In this document: in pieces, positions 22,742 to 31,386 of the stretch
Layout: each line of letters starts with the position of its first letter
Numbering within the stretch: position 1 is the first letter of the stretch
Origin: Paludibacteraceae bacterium
GTDB lineage: Bacteria; Bacteroidota; Bacteroidia; Bacteroidales; Paludibacteraceae
Assembly: GCA_017448985.1 (NCBI GenBank)
Contig: JAFSKL010000011.1
Location: forward strand, 1-38,046
Direction of reading: 5' to 3'
DNA length: 38,046 nt
The notes under the pieces: model-generated
Told to the model about the DNA's origin: nothing
Database searches by the model: none
What the model saw: only the letters and a program-made list of their open reading frames with translations
Position numbers and translations under genes: made by a program

Positions 22742-24094
22742 CACACTCTCTGCCAGCTGATTTGCCTTCTCCATCGTCGCCGCCTCCGAATAGACACGGA
22801 TGATCGGCTCCGTATTACTCTTACGCAGGTGTACCCATCCGTCCGCGAAATCTATCTTCACGCCGTCACGGTCATTGACCCGCTCGTTGCGATAGAGCTC
22901 TTTGACGCGCGCCAGGATAGCATCCACATCGGTGTCCGGCGTCAGGTCGATGCGGTTCTTGCTGATACAGTAGTCGGGTAGGGTACGCCTTAGTTCGCTC
23001 ACTGTCATACCAGTGTGCGCCAGATGACTGAGGAAGAGCGCTACCCCTACCAGCGCATCACGGCCATAGTGACAAGCGGGATAGATCACACCGCCGTTTC
23101 CTTCGCCGCCGATGACCGCATTGGTCCGTTTCATCTCCGCCACCACATTCACTTCGCCTACGGCGCTTGCACTGTAACTGCCGCCATGCATGGCGGTGAT
23201 ATCGGCTAACGCCCGCGTACTGGACATATTGCTCACCGTGTTGCCCAGAGTATGCCGCAGTATGTAATCCGCCACGCTCACCAAGGTATATTCTTCGCCG
23301 AACATATCGCCGTTCTCGCAAATGATAGCCAAGCGGTCCACATCCGGATCCACCACGAATCCCACATCGGCCTTACCGCTCTTGAGCAAGTCGCTTATCT
23401 CGGTCAGGTGTTGCGGGAGCGGTTCGGGGTTGTGCGGAAAATGTCCGTTCGGTGTGCAGTTCAGTTCGATGATGTTTTGTACGCCTACAGCCCGCAGGAT
23501 AGCGGGAATAGCCAACCCGCCTACCGAATTGACACAATCGATAGCCACCGTGAAGTCACGCTTCTTGATCGCCTCCGTATCCACCAGCGGCAACTTCAAC
23601 ACCTGCTCCACATGGTAGGGTAGATAGTCTTTGTGCGTCATATGTCCTAACTCATCCACTTCCGCAAAGGTAAAGTCTTCCGCTTCAGCGATCGCCAACA
23701 CTCCCTTGCCTTCGGCATCGTTGAGGAACTCACCCTGCTCGTTCAGCAGTTTCAGCGCATTCCACTGCTTGGGGTTGTGACTCGCGGTCAGGATGATACC
23801 TCCGGCTGCTTTCTCGCCCGTCACGGCCAACTCGGTCGTCGGTGTGGTAGCCAAACCGATGTTCACCACGTCATAGCCCATTCCCATCAGCGTTCCGCAC
23901 ACCAATTGCTCCACCATCTCGCCGCTCAAACGGGCGTCACGGCCCACCACGATCACCTTGTTCTCCGGCAGCGCTTCACGACGCTGTACGGCATATGCCG
24001 CCGTAAAACGAACGATATCCAAGGGGTTCAATCCTTCGCCTACACGGCCGCCTATGGTCCCGCGGATACCGGATATACTCTTCACCAAACTCAT
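22718..24094 (-). CDS. glmM: Phosphoglucosamine mutase (alpha-D-phosphohexomutase family)
   Basis: GlmM turns glucosamine-6-phosphate into glucosamine-1-phosphate for UDP-GlcNAc, the precursor of peptidoglycan and lipid A. The 458 residues show SGIRGTIGG at the start, TASHNP with phosphoserine Ser105, the metal loop DPDVDRLA, the sugar loop GGEGNGGVI and the phosphate-binding RKSNTEPIIRVYSEA near the end. The Bacteroidales enzyme is usually annotated as GlmM, but a phosphomannomutase activity cannot be excluded. It starts 1 bp after the DUF4827-like gene. Confidence 0.88.
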   Translation of the reverse strand: MSLVKSISGIRGTIGGRVGEGLNPLDIVRFTAAYAVQRREALPENKVIVVGRDARLSGEMVEQLVCGTLMGMGYDVVNIGLATTPTTELAVTGEKAAGGIILTASHNPKQWNALKLLNEQGEFLNDAEGKGVLAIAEAEDFTFAEVDELGHMTHKDYLPYHVEQVLKLPLVDTEAIKKRDFTVAIDCVNSVGGLAIPAILRAVGVQNIIELNCTPNGHFPHNPEPLPQHLTEISDLLKSGKADVGFVVDPDVDRLAIICENGDMFGEEYTLVSVADYILRHTLGNTVSNMSSTRALADITAMHGGSYSASAVGEVNVVAEMKRTNAVIGGEGNGGVIYPACHYGRDALVGVALFLSHLAHTGMTVSELRRTLPDYCISKNRIDLTPDTDVDAILARVKELYRNERVNDRDGVKIDFADGWVHLRKSNTEPIIRVYSEAATMEKANQLAESVMALVIDR

Positions 24095-24095
24095 A

Positions 24096-24635
24096 TTATT
24101 GCTTCACTTTGATTTTTAGAATATAGACATACGGAGTGACCGTTGTCTGGTCGTTGGACGAGCCCAACTTACTGGGCACTATCATCTCGCATTGTGCATC
24201 GGGGTACTTCATCAGCCCCACCGCCAAGTGCCACGCCACGATGTCGCATTCGCTCGAGTTACCGTAATGGAACTCCATCGGATACGCCTGGTCGAGCGTG
24301 GTCCAATAGCTGAGCGTGTCGGCATCTTCGGTCAGACCGAACTTCTTGTAACGGGCCACGATCAGGTCGTTGGCCACAATCTCCGATGCCGAGGTGTCGC
24401 CTCGCTGGATCAGATGGAAATAGAAATTATCCCTTCCGCGCACTTGGTAGTACTCTTTCTCGCCCCATACATGCGTCGAGTCAGGCTCTTCGGTCACGAT
24501 AACAAGGTTGTTTCGGCTGATATAATTGGCTATCAGCTTGTCTTCCTGTTTGCGAAGATTCGAATAGGTGTTGTTGTTGCAGCCGATGGCGATGAACGCC
24601 AAACCGGCCAACAGCCAAAAGATGTTCTTTCTCAT
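24096..24635 (-). CDS. DUF4827-like lipoprotein with FKBP-like fold
   Basis: The 179-residue protein has a lipoprotein signal with AIGC (Cys19) and then SNLRKQEDKLIANYISRNNL, a pattern I associate with the Bacteroidales family DUF4827. Later segments (EFHYGNSSECDIVAWHLAVG, then MKYPDAQCEMIVPSKLGSS and a last strand VTPYVYILKIKVK) follow the order of an FKBP domain, but peptidyl-prolyl isomerase residues are not kept. It overlaps the upstream FKBP-like lipoprotein by one base (TAATG) and precedes glmM by 1 bp, so it is tightly coupled to both. Confidence 0.75.
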   Translation of the reverse strand: MRKNIFWLLAGLAFIAIGCNNNTYSNLRKQEDKLIANYISRNNLVIVTEEPDSTHVWGEKEYYQVRGRDNFYFHLIQRGDTSASEIVANDLIVARYKKFGLTEDADTLSYWTTLDQAYPMEFHYGNSSECDIVAWHLAVGLMKYPDAQCEMIVPSKLGSSNDQTTVTPYVYILKIKVKQ

Positions 24636-25159
24636 TATTTCAGTTCTATATCAATTATTACATTCTCATACGGCGGTATATGTGCCGTTCCCTGCAGTCC
24701 GTAAGCGGCGTACCACGGCGCGTACATCCTGGCCTTGGCGCCTCGGTGCAGATCGAGCAGGTTCACATCCACTCCGGGCGGTAACTCGTGACGCAAGATG
24801 CGATAGGTCCCATCCGTGTCCTCTAACAGTTTCCCGTCTAGGTTATACACCCGCATATGCACCTCCCGATATTCACCCGAGCGAGGCGTCGGACTGTCTT
24901 CGTCACCTTTGTCCACAATCCGCATCCACACATTGCTGTCATACAGCGCATAGGGCTCATCCAAACTCTGCACAATATGGTACAGCTCTTCATCGGCAGC
25001 TTGCGCCAACTGCTGGTTGAGTTCCAGCAACGCCAATGCGGCACTGTCCGGATCAGGACTTTGTCCCATCCGCTGACTCGGTCGCTGCGGCCCTTTCTGC
25101 GCACACCCCTCACACACCGCCAGCACCGCCAAAATCACTATGTACCTTTCACCTTTCAC
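24635..25159 (-). CDS. FKBP-like lipoprotein (GldI-type)
   Basis: The 174-residue product has a hydrophobic leader with Cys16 and Cys19 near CEGC, so it is probably a lipoprotein, though the lipobox is atypical. The C-terminal half ends MYAPWYAAYGLQGTAHIPPY then ENVIIDIELK, the last strand-turn-strand of FKBP-type prolyl isomerases; similar proteins in Bacteroidota are called GldI-like. The only start that keeps the leader is GTG 25159, inside a TTTCACC array, so residues MKGER are repeat-encoded. It follows the hybrid regulator after 10 bp. Confidence 0.75.
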   Translation of the reverse strand: MKGERYIVILAVLAVCEGCAQKGPQRPSQRMGQSPDPDSAALALLELNQQLAQAADEELYHIVQSLDEPYALYDSNVWMRIVDKGDEDSPTPRSGEYREVHMRVYNLDGKLLEDTDGTYRILRHELPPGVDVNLLDLHRGAKARMYAPWYAAYGLQGTAHIPPYENVIIDIELK

Positions 25160-25178
25160 TTTTCTCCGTTCACTTTCC
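25144..25178 (+). repeat. Heptad array supplying a stop and a start codon
   Basis: Units ACCTTTC, ACCTTTC, ACTTTTC, TCCGTTC, ACTTTCC. Read on the minus strand the array contains the last codons and stop of the hybrid regulator (25170-25172) and the GTG start plus first codons of the lipoprotein (25159). Confidence 0.88.
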
Positions 25179-28100
25179 TTCCAGGCACTGCCTGCGGTAC
25201 TCGCTTGGCGTCACGCCGTAGGTGTTCTTGAAGCACTTGGCGAAATAGCGGCTGTCGTTCATTCCCACCATGTAGGTCACTTCGGTGATGTTGTACTGCC
25301 GTTCTTCGAGCAGTTGCGCCGCGCGTTTGATTCGCATCTCACGGATGAACTCCACCGGACTGAGACCGGTCATACTCTTCAGCTTGTTGAAGAACACGGT
25401 ACGGCCCATATTCATCTCATCCACCAGCTCGTCCACTGTCAGCGTGTTGTTGTCCATCTGTCGGTTCATCACATCGATCAGTTTGGCGAGGAACGAGTCG
25501 CCGGGCACCTGTTCGTCACCTTTGGGCGTCTCCAGGCGCATCAAACGCTGCCGGTAGCTCTGCTCCAGCTGCTCGCGTTGCGCTAATAAATTATGAACGC
25601 GCGCGCGCAAGTACTCCGGTTCGAACGGCTTGGTCACATAGTCGTCTGCGCCGAACTGCATCGCCTGCAGACGACTCTCGATCGCGGTCTTGGCTGTCAG
25701 CAGAATGATAGGAATATAGTCATGGTCGGTGTCCTTCTTGAGGAACTGCGTCAGCTCCAGTCCGTCTACATTGGGCATCATCAGGTCGCTGACCACCAGA
25801 TCCAGCGGTGTCGAGCGGATGATCTTCTCTGCCTCTTCACCGTCGGCAGCGGTCAGCACATGGTAGTCCTTGCTCAGGATGCCCGCCAAGAACTGACGCA
25901 TATCCTGGCTGTCGTCCACCACTAAGATAGTTCGTTGGTTCTCTTTTCCCTGCTCCAATTGGTCCAATTTGTCTTCCAATAGCTGCGGCTTCTCCGTTTG
26001 CTGTTCCGGCTCGTCGTCGAGGAACTCCACATCGCTGTCGAAATGCTCCTTGCCGGTGTGCAGGAGGATAGTGATGGTCGTACCTTTGCCCACTTCGCTC
26101 TCCACATCGATATAGCCGTGATGCAGGTCCACTAATTCCTTGGTCAGATTCATACCGATACCTGTACCCGTACTGTTGCCCGTGTTGAGCTCATTGTTAC
26201 TGCTGAACCGCTCAAAGAGTACATTGCGTTTCTCCGGCGCTATACCGATGCCTTCGTCCTGCACACTCAGCGTCACGAAACCGGGCTTGTTGTCGATGAT
26301 CACGCGTATGTTCTTGCCCGATGGCGTGAACTTGAACGCGTTGCTCAGCAGGTTCCAAAGCACGGTATCCATCCGCTGACGATCCACCCAAACGGTCGAA
26401 TCCTCGGCCTTGTTGATGATCTCGAAATGAATATGCTTGTCATATGCCTCTTTCTGGAAGTTGGCACTCGTCTCTTCGGCCAGCTGACTGAGCAAGGTCT
26501 TCTGAACGCGCAGTTTCATCTTCTGGTTCTGCACTTTGCGGAACTCAAGCAACTGATTCACCATACGTAGCATCCGCTGACTGTTACTCTGGACGATCTC
26601 CAACTGGCTGCGGACGCTCTGGCTGATTCGTTCGGTCTGCAGGATGTTCTCCACAGGCCCGACGATGAGCGTCAGGGGCGTGCGGAGCTCGTGACTGATG
26701 TTGGTGAAGAACCGCAGCTTGATGTCCGTCACCTGTTGCTCCACTTTCACTTTCTGTCGCAAGCTGTTGTAGATGCTGATGGAGTAAACCGTTCCGCCCA
26801 CGATGAGCAGAATAGCAATCAGGTAGAGTAGGATGGCCCAACCGCTGAGCCATTTGGGCCGTTCTACCATGATGACCAGCAGTTTCTCGTTGTCCACATC
26901 GCCGCCTTCGCGGTTGGTCGAACGCACATGGAAGATATACTTGCCGTAACGGAGATTGTTGTAGGTCACGCGCCGCACATCCTGCCCATTGACCCATTCA
27001 TTGTCGATGCCGTCCATCTTGTACGAATAGAAGATCTTGTCGGCACCCACAAAGTCCAAGGCCGCGTACTCAATAGCGATATTGCTCCCGTTTTCGATAC
27101 GTACCGTATCGCCGTACAGCTCCTGCTCCTGCACTTCCACGCGCGTGATACGCATCGGCGGAACGGAGCTGGACCGGCTGATGAGCGACGGGTCGAACGA
27201 GCAGTATCCGTTCGAGTAGCCGAACAGGATGATACCTTCGGGTGTACGCAGTGCCTCGGCCTCCGTGAACCATGTGTTCTCTTCGCCGTCCAGCGCGTCG
27301 TAGTAATAGAGGTCACTCGTCGCGATGTTCAGCTCTGCGATGTCGCTCTCCGAAGTGAACCACAGACTGGTACTGTCGCCTGTCATGCTCAGGATGATGT
27401 CGTGGTAGGTCTCCACGCGCTGAATCTCCGGCTCCGGTTCCTTGGGGTCCAGGTACATCAAGCCGCCGCCGAACGAGCCTAACCACAGGCGGTCTTGGCA
27501 GAACTGCAGCGCGCGGATGTCGTAACTGGGCAGCACCGTACTCTCGTGCTTGTTCGGACGAATCCGCAGAATACCGGTCGTCGTACCGCACCAGAGCGTG
27601 TTGTCTATGATCTCTATGTCACGCACTTTCATGCCATGACCGAGTATCTGCGGCTTGCTCCATTCGCCGCGTGTCTCGTCCCAACGGATGATGTTCACGC
27701 CGCCGCCGTAGGTGGCCACATACAGCGTACCGTCCTCGCCTTCCTCTATATCGTAAATATCCGGATGATTGGTCTCTATCTTTTTGCCGTTGGTGGCTTG
27801 CAGCAAGCCCTTACCCTTCGTTCCGTAGAGCAGTCCGTGCCGGGTCTCTAAGGCACAATAGACAGCCTTGTCCGACTTGACCAGTGTCTGCACCCCGTTC
27901 TTGGTGTTGACGAACGCGCGCACCTCGCCGTTGTCGCTCGCCGAACGGCGCATGTCGTGTAACTGATACGGCGTCGGCTCCATGTTTACGCAGTCCACAC
28001 CGCCGTCGTAGGTGGCTATCCACATCTGTCCTTCGCTGTCGATATAAGCGGTGTGGATCATGTTTGTCAGCCCGCGGATAGGATAGACCAGCTCGTCTTT

Positions 28101-28715
28101 GTCAAAATCGTAGTAGCTCCATCCGCCGCCGGTCGGGTTCACCCATGTCCGGCCCTGGCTGTCCTCTAAGATGAAGAAGTTCTCCCGCAAACGGCCTTCG
28201 TAACGGCTGTCCAAAGGCGGCGTGAAGCGCTTCCATTGACCGAAGCGGTAACGCTGAATGCCGTTGGTCGCATCGGCTTGCCAGATGATTCCCCGTGAAT
28301 CGACTTGCGTCTTTTTGTCGCGGTCGGCCATCTTCACGAGCATTGCCTCCGGCAGACTGTCGTAGGGCTGCTCCACCGTCACTTTGCGCGTAGCGTCCAA
28401 ACGGTAGAAATGGTCGTCGTAGGTGCCCCACCATATCCGCTCCTGTTCGTCCTCGTAGATGATAGTCACCCGGTTGTTCACTCGCGCCTCCACGCCTTCG
28501 TTCATCGCCTTGTACACCGTGAAGGTGTAGCCGTCAAAGCGGTTCAGTCCATCCCATGTACCCAGCCACATAAAGCCCTGCTTGTCCTGCAGGATGGCCA
28601 TCACGGTGTTCTGACTCAGTCCGTCTTTGATGGAGAAATGCTGCACCACATAGTGCTCATGTGCCCTCACGCACAACGTACTGAATAGTACCAACAGGAA
28701 TAAATATCGTTTCAT
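25170..28715 (-). CDS. Hybrid two-component sensor histidine kinase/AraC regulator
   Basis: The 1181-residue protein starts at ATG 28715 (MKRYLFLLVLFSTLCVRA, signal peptide); upstream codons are heptad repeat and rmlA. Order: two-blade-set Reg_prop beta-propeller sensor (about 20-545, repeats of GLWxGT/LWLGSF type), Y_Y_Y domain (about 545-612), membrane helix (about 620-645), HisKA with His675 in SHELRTP, HATPase (DTVLWNLLSN, DEGIGIAPE, GTGIGMNL), receiver with Asp977 in SDLMMPN, and AraC helix-turn-helix (about 1080-1181). Such proteins sense glycan pieces in the periplasm and switch on utilisation loci, but no susC/susD is in this window. Confidence 0.95.
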   Translation of the reverse strand: MKRYLFLLVLFSTLCVRAHEHYVVQHFSIKDGLSQNTVMAILQDKQGFMWLGTWDGLNRFDGYTFTVYKAMNEGVEARVNNRVTIIYEDEQERIWWGTYDDHFYRLDATRKVTVEQPYDSLPEAMLVKMADRDKKTQVDSRGIIWQADATNGIQRYRFGQWKRFTPPLDSRYEGRLRENFFILEDSQGRTWVNPTGGGWSYYDFDKDELVYPIRGLTNMIHTAYIDSEGQMWIATYDGGVDCVNMEPTPYQLHDMRRSASDNGEVRAFVNTKNGVQTLVKSDKAVYCALETRHGLLYGTKGKGLLQATNGKKIETNHPDIYDIEEGEDGTLYVATYGGGVNIIRWDETRGEWSKPQILGHGMKVRDIEIIDNTLWCGTTTGILRIRPNKHESTVLPSYDIRALQFCQDRLWLGSFGGGLMYLDPKEPEPEIQRVETYHDIILSMTGDSTSLWFTSESDIAELNIATSDLYYYDALDGEENTWFTEAEALRTPEGIILFGYSNGYCSFDPSLISRSSSVPPMRITRVEVQEQELYGDTVRIENGSNIAIEYAALDFVGADKIFYSYKMDGIDNEWVNGQDVRRVTYNNLRYGKYIFHVRSTNREGGDVDNEKLLVIMVERPKWLSGWAILLYLIAILLIVGGTVYSISIYNSLRQKVKVEQQVTDIKLRFFTNISHELRTPLTLIVGPVENILQTERISQSVRSQLEIVQSNSQRMLRMVNQLLEFRKVQNQKMKLRVQKTLLSQLAEETSANFQKEAYDKHIHFEIINKAEDSTVWVDRQRMDTVLWNLLSNAFKFTPSGKNIRVIIDNKPGFVTLSVQDEGIGIAPEKRNVLFERFSSNNELNTGNSTGTGIGMNLTKELVDLHHGYIDVESEVGKGTTITILLHTGKEHFDSDVEFLDDEPEQQTEKPQLLEDKLDQLEQGKENQRTILVVDDSQDMRQFLAGILSKDYHVLTAADGEEAEKIIRSTPLDLVVSDLMMPNVDGLELTQFLKKDTDHDYIPIILLTAKTAIESRLQAMQFGADDYVTKPFEPEYLRARVHNLLAQREQLEQSYRQRLMRLETPKGDEQVPGDSFLAKLIDVMNRQMDNNTLTVDELVDEMNMGRTVFFNKLKSMTGLSPVEFIREMRIKRAAQLLEERQYNITEVTYMVGMNDSRYFAKCFKNTYGVTPSEYRRQCLEGK

Positions 28716-28721
28716 GGTAAC

Positions 28722-28756
28722 TTCACCTTTCACCTTTCGCCTTTCACCTTTCGCCT
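28722..28756 (+). repeat. Heptad array between rmlA and the hybrid regulator
   Basis: Five exact units TTCACCT, TTCACCT, TTCGCCT, TTCACCT, TTCGCCT fill the gap from the rmlA stop to 6 bp before the start codon of the regulator. Confidence 0.93.
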
Positions 28757-29632
28757 TTAATACCCTTTCTTCGCTATCCGCTCCAGGTATCGGCCGTAAT
28801 TGGTTTTCATCTCTTTGCCCAGCGCCGCCAACTGCTCGGTACTGATCCATCCGTTGCGCCACGCTATCTCTTCGATGCAGCTGACATAGAAGCCCTGCCG
28901 GTTCTGTATGGTTGCAATAAAATTGCCGGCATCCAACAGACTGTCGCAGTTACCGGTGTCGAGCCATGCAAAACCGCGGCTGAACAGCTTCACTTTGAGT
29001 GTTCCTTCCGCCAGATACAGCTTGTTCAGGTCCGTTATCTCGTACTCGCCACGGGCACTCGGTTGCAGGTCCGCCGCTTTCTCGCACACCGTCTCGTCGT
29101 AGAAATACAGGCCCGGAACGGCATAATTGCTCTTCGGTTCCTTCGGTTTCTCTTCCAGGCTCAGCACCTTTCCCGACTCGTCAAACTCCACCACTCCGTA
29201 GGCCCGCGGATCCGCTACTTCGTAGCCGAAGATGACTGCACCGCCTTTCTCTGCCGACTCTACCGCCTCTTTGAGCATGTGGCCGAAATGTTGGCCGTAG
29301 AACATGTTATCGCCCAGAATGAGGCATCCGGGCTCGCCGTTCAGAAACTCGCGGCCCAACACAAATGCCTGTGCCAAACCGTTGGGCACCAACTGCACTT
29401 TGTAGCGAAGCGTCATACCTAAACGACTGCCGTCACCCAACAGCTCCTCAAACATCGGCAGGTCACGAGGCGTACTGATGATGAGTACCTCACGGATACC
29501 TGCTAACATCAATGCACTCAGGGGATAATAGATCATCGGTTTGTCATAAACCGGCATAATTTGCTTGCTGATCGCCTTACTCAGAGGGTACAAACGCGTC
29601 GCACTGCCTCCGGCTAAAATAATTCCTTTCAT
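28757..29632 (-). CDS. rmlA: Glucose-1-phosphate thymidylyltransferase
   Basis: RmlA makes dTDP-glucose, first step to dTDP-rhamnose and other surface sugars. From ATG 29632 (MKGIILAGGSATRLYPLSKA) the product has 291 residues, the family length; the longer frame starts upstream of the promoter. Seen are the nucleotide loop GGSATRLYPLSKAISKQ, PVYDKPMIYYPLS, LILGDNMFYG (metal Asp), VEFDESGKVLSLEEKPKEPKS and GFAWLDTGNCDSLLDA. rmlB, C and D are not in this window. Its promoter is at 29680-29711; the regulator follows after a heptad array. Confidence 0.95.
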   Translation of the reverse strand: MKGIILAGGSATRLYPLSKAISKQIMPVYDKPMIYYPLSALMLAGIREVLIISTPRDLPMFEELLGDGSRLGMTLRYKVQLVPNGLAQAFVLGREFLNGEPGCLILGDNMFYGQHFGHMLKEAVESAEKGGAVIFGYEVADPRAYGVVEFDESGKVLSLEEKPKEPKSNYAVPGLYFYDETVCEKAADLQPSARGEYEITDLNKLYLAEGTLKVKLFSRGFAWLDTGNCDSLLDAGNFIATIQNRQGFYVSCIEEIAWRNGWISTEQLAALGKEMKTNYGRYLERIAKKGY

Positions 29633-29679
29633 ATCCTGTATTTGTTGTATCGACCAATCTTGGGCGATGAAATCGCCCG

Positions 29680-29711
29680 CAAAATTACAAAAAAAAATTG
29701 ACACAACCAAA
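29680..29711 (-). promoter_or_regulatory. Promoter of rmlA and downstream genes
   Basis: Minus-strand TTTG (29708-29711) and TAATTTTG (29680-29687) are 20 bp apart in the shared GTAATTTTGC context. A 7-bp hairpin GGGCGAT/ATCGCCC (29662-29678) lies at the expected 5' end of the transcript. Confidence 0.75.
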
Positions 29712-29750
29712 TTTTTGCGTCAATTTTTACACATTTATGTGGATTTTTTG

Positions 29751-30611
29751 TCAAAACATGCCTAAAATTGACACTATCAAGGTGGTAAACATCAAAACAG
29801 GCATCTGTTTGTCCAGTTTCTCTGTATGGGTCCAGACATACCATAGATGCCACGCCCAAACGGGTAGGATGAGCAGCGTCCACAGGTGTCCGAAGGCCGC
29901 AATGAGTGCCAGGCATCCGACGAGCAACAGGGTATGGTACACGCGTCCTCCCGTCGGGCCCAAGAGCGAAGCGAAAGTGCGTTTGCCGTGAGCCAGATCG
30001 TTTTGCATATCACGGATATTATTCAGATTCAATACACCCACGCAAGGTAAACCGATGGCCGTACCTAACAACCAAGTCTCGAGGTTCGTCGTCTGCACTT
30101 GGAGGTAATAGGAACCCACCGTACTGAGCAAGCCGAAGAACAGGAACACGCCCAAATCGCCAAACCCTTTGTAGCCGTAATTATGCTTTCCCACCGTATA
30201 AAAGATCGCTCCTATCATCGCAAGCAGACCCAATCCCATGAAGCCTAAGCTCTGCCAGCTGAACAACGTGCCGAAGGCAATGTAAATAAGCAGAATACCG
30301 AACAAACCGGATAGCGCCACAAAGATGTAGATCATCTTTTCCATTTCGCTCATGGTGATTGTTCCGGCCTGCAAGCCGTAAGCCGGCCGTTCCTGTTGGT
30401 TCGCGTCGGTTCCTTTCAACGCATCGCCATACTCATTGCACAGATTGCTCAAAATCTGCAAACTGAGCGTCGTACAAATAGCCAATGCAAAGATCTGCCA
30501 GGCTTGGCTGATGGCCACCCCGCCTCGCACCGCAAGTCCTGTACCGAGAATGATGCCCGACATCGACAGCGGCAATGTCCTCAACCGCAAAGACTGAATA
30601 TACGGATTCAT
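29751..30611 (-). CDS. menA: 1,4-dihydroxy-2-naphthoate polyprenyltransferase
   Basis: MenA attaches the polyprenyl tail to dihydroxynaphthoate in menaquinone synthesis. The 286-residue UbiA-family membrane protein has eight or so hydrophobic segments, a first prenyl-diphosphate motif NEYGDALKGTD (about residues 62-72; the usual NDYxD has Glu here) and the second motif NNIRDMQND (about 197-205). N-terminal LRTLPLSMSGIILG is typical. It follows the sirtuin after a 20-bp gap made of a heptad array. No other men genes are near. Confidence 0.9.
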   Translation of the reverse strand: MNPYIQSLRLRTLPLSMSGIILGTGLAVRGGVAISQAWQIFALAICTTLSLQILSNLCNEYGDALKGTDANQQERPAYGLQAGTITMSEMEKMIYIFVALSGLFGILLIYIAFGTLFSWQSLGFMGLGLLAMIGAIFYTVGKHNYGYKGFGDLGVFLFFGLLSTVGSYYLQVQTTNLETWLLGTAIGLPCVGVLNLNNIRDMQNDLAHGKRTFASLLGPTGGRVYHTLLLVGCLALIAAFGHLWTLLILPVWAWHLWYVWTHTEKLDKQMPVLMFTTLIVSILGMF

Positions 30612-30612
30612 T

Positions 30613-30647
30613 AATTTTTAATTCTTAATTCTTAATTTTTAATTTCA
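30613..30647 (+). repeat. Heptad array between the sirtuin gene and menA
   Basis: Units AATTTTT, AATTCTT, AATTCTT, AATTTTT, AATTTCA. The sirtuin stop codon (30632-30634) and its last residues IKN are inside; the menA start is 2 bp from the array's end. Confidence 0.92.
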
Positions 30648-31333
30648 GCTATAAGCTGTTCCACCAGCGGCGGCACACCCACCGTGGCTTTCTCCCGGAT
30701 ATGCGTGATGCGGTCAGCCCACATACCGAACTCGGGCTTGCCGGGATCGACAAAATAGATAGGACAATGTTCCGGCGCATAATGGATGAGCGACGCGGCG
30801 GGATAGACATTCAGACTCGTGCCCACTACCACCATGATATCTGCCTGACTCGCTATGCGGCAAGCCTCGTCAAAATAGGGCACTCCTTCGCCGAAAAAGA
30901 CGATGTACGGCCGGAGCAGCGAACCATCCGGGTGGCGGTCACCGTAGTGCTGTTCCCATCCTTTCAAGGGCACCGTGGCTGTCTCGTTGCGCTCGGAACG
31001 CAGCTTGGTGATCTCGCCGTGAAGATGCACCACATCCTTCGCTCCGGCCCGTTCGTGAAGGTCGTCGATGTTCTGCGTGATGATACGCGTTCCGGGCAGC
31101 TCCTGCTGGAGCTTGGCGATGGCTATGTGCGCCGCATTCGGCTGTGCCGCCAGGGTGTCCTTGCGCCGCGCATTGTAGAAATCGACGCATAACTGCGGGT
31201 TTCGCAACCAGGCCTCATGTGTACACACATCCTCAATGCGGTATTTCTCCCATAAACCGTCCGAGTCACGGAACGTACCCAGACCACTCTCGGCGCTCAC
31301 TCCCGCGCCCGTGAAAACAACAATCCGTTTCAT
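30632..31333 (-). CDS. cobB: Sirtuin NAD-dependent protein deacylase, without zinc cysteines
   Basis: The 233-residue Sir2 protein has the NAD loop FTGAGVSAESGLGTFRD, TQNIDDLHERAG, catalytic His105 in HLHGE, and FFGEGVP and VVGTSLNVYPAASL. The motif FYNARR with Tyr53 and Arg56 equals the Tyr/Arg pair that gives CobB and SIRT5 preference for succinyl-lysine, so desuccinylase activity is likely. The segment after HLHGE, where four zinc Cys normally lie, has none, making this the shortened zinc-free form found in some Bacteroidota. It lies between DUF486 and menA genes. Confidence 0.9.
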   Translation of the reverse strand: MKRIVVFTGAGVSAESGLGTFRDSDGLWEKYRIEDVCTHEAWLRNPQLCVDFYNARRKDTLAAQPNAAHIAIAKLQQELPGTRIITQNIDDLHERAGAKDVVHLHGEITKLRSERNETATVPLKGWEQHYGDRHPDGSLLRPYIVFFGEGVPYFDEACRIASQADIMVVVGTSLNVYPAASLIHYAPEHCPIYFVDPGKPEFGMWADRITHIREKATVGVPPLVEQLIAEIKN

Positions 31334-31351
31334 ATGATAGCGATTTTTGAC

Positions 31352-31383
31352 AGTTGACTAGAAGACTAGTTGACCAGTTGACC
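31352..31383 (+). repeat. Octad array between DUF486 gene and sirtuin gene
   Basis: Four exact 8-bp units AGTTGACT, AGAAGACT, AGTTGACC, AGTTGACC. It abuts the DUF486 stop codon. Confidence 0.92.
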
Positions 31384-31386
31384 AAA

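Noticed and set aside
28716..28862. N-terminal extension of the hybrid regulator by 49 residues
   Set aside because: The extension is the reverse frame of the rmlA end plus the heptad array; the signal peptide begins at 28715.
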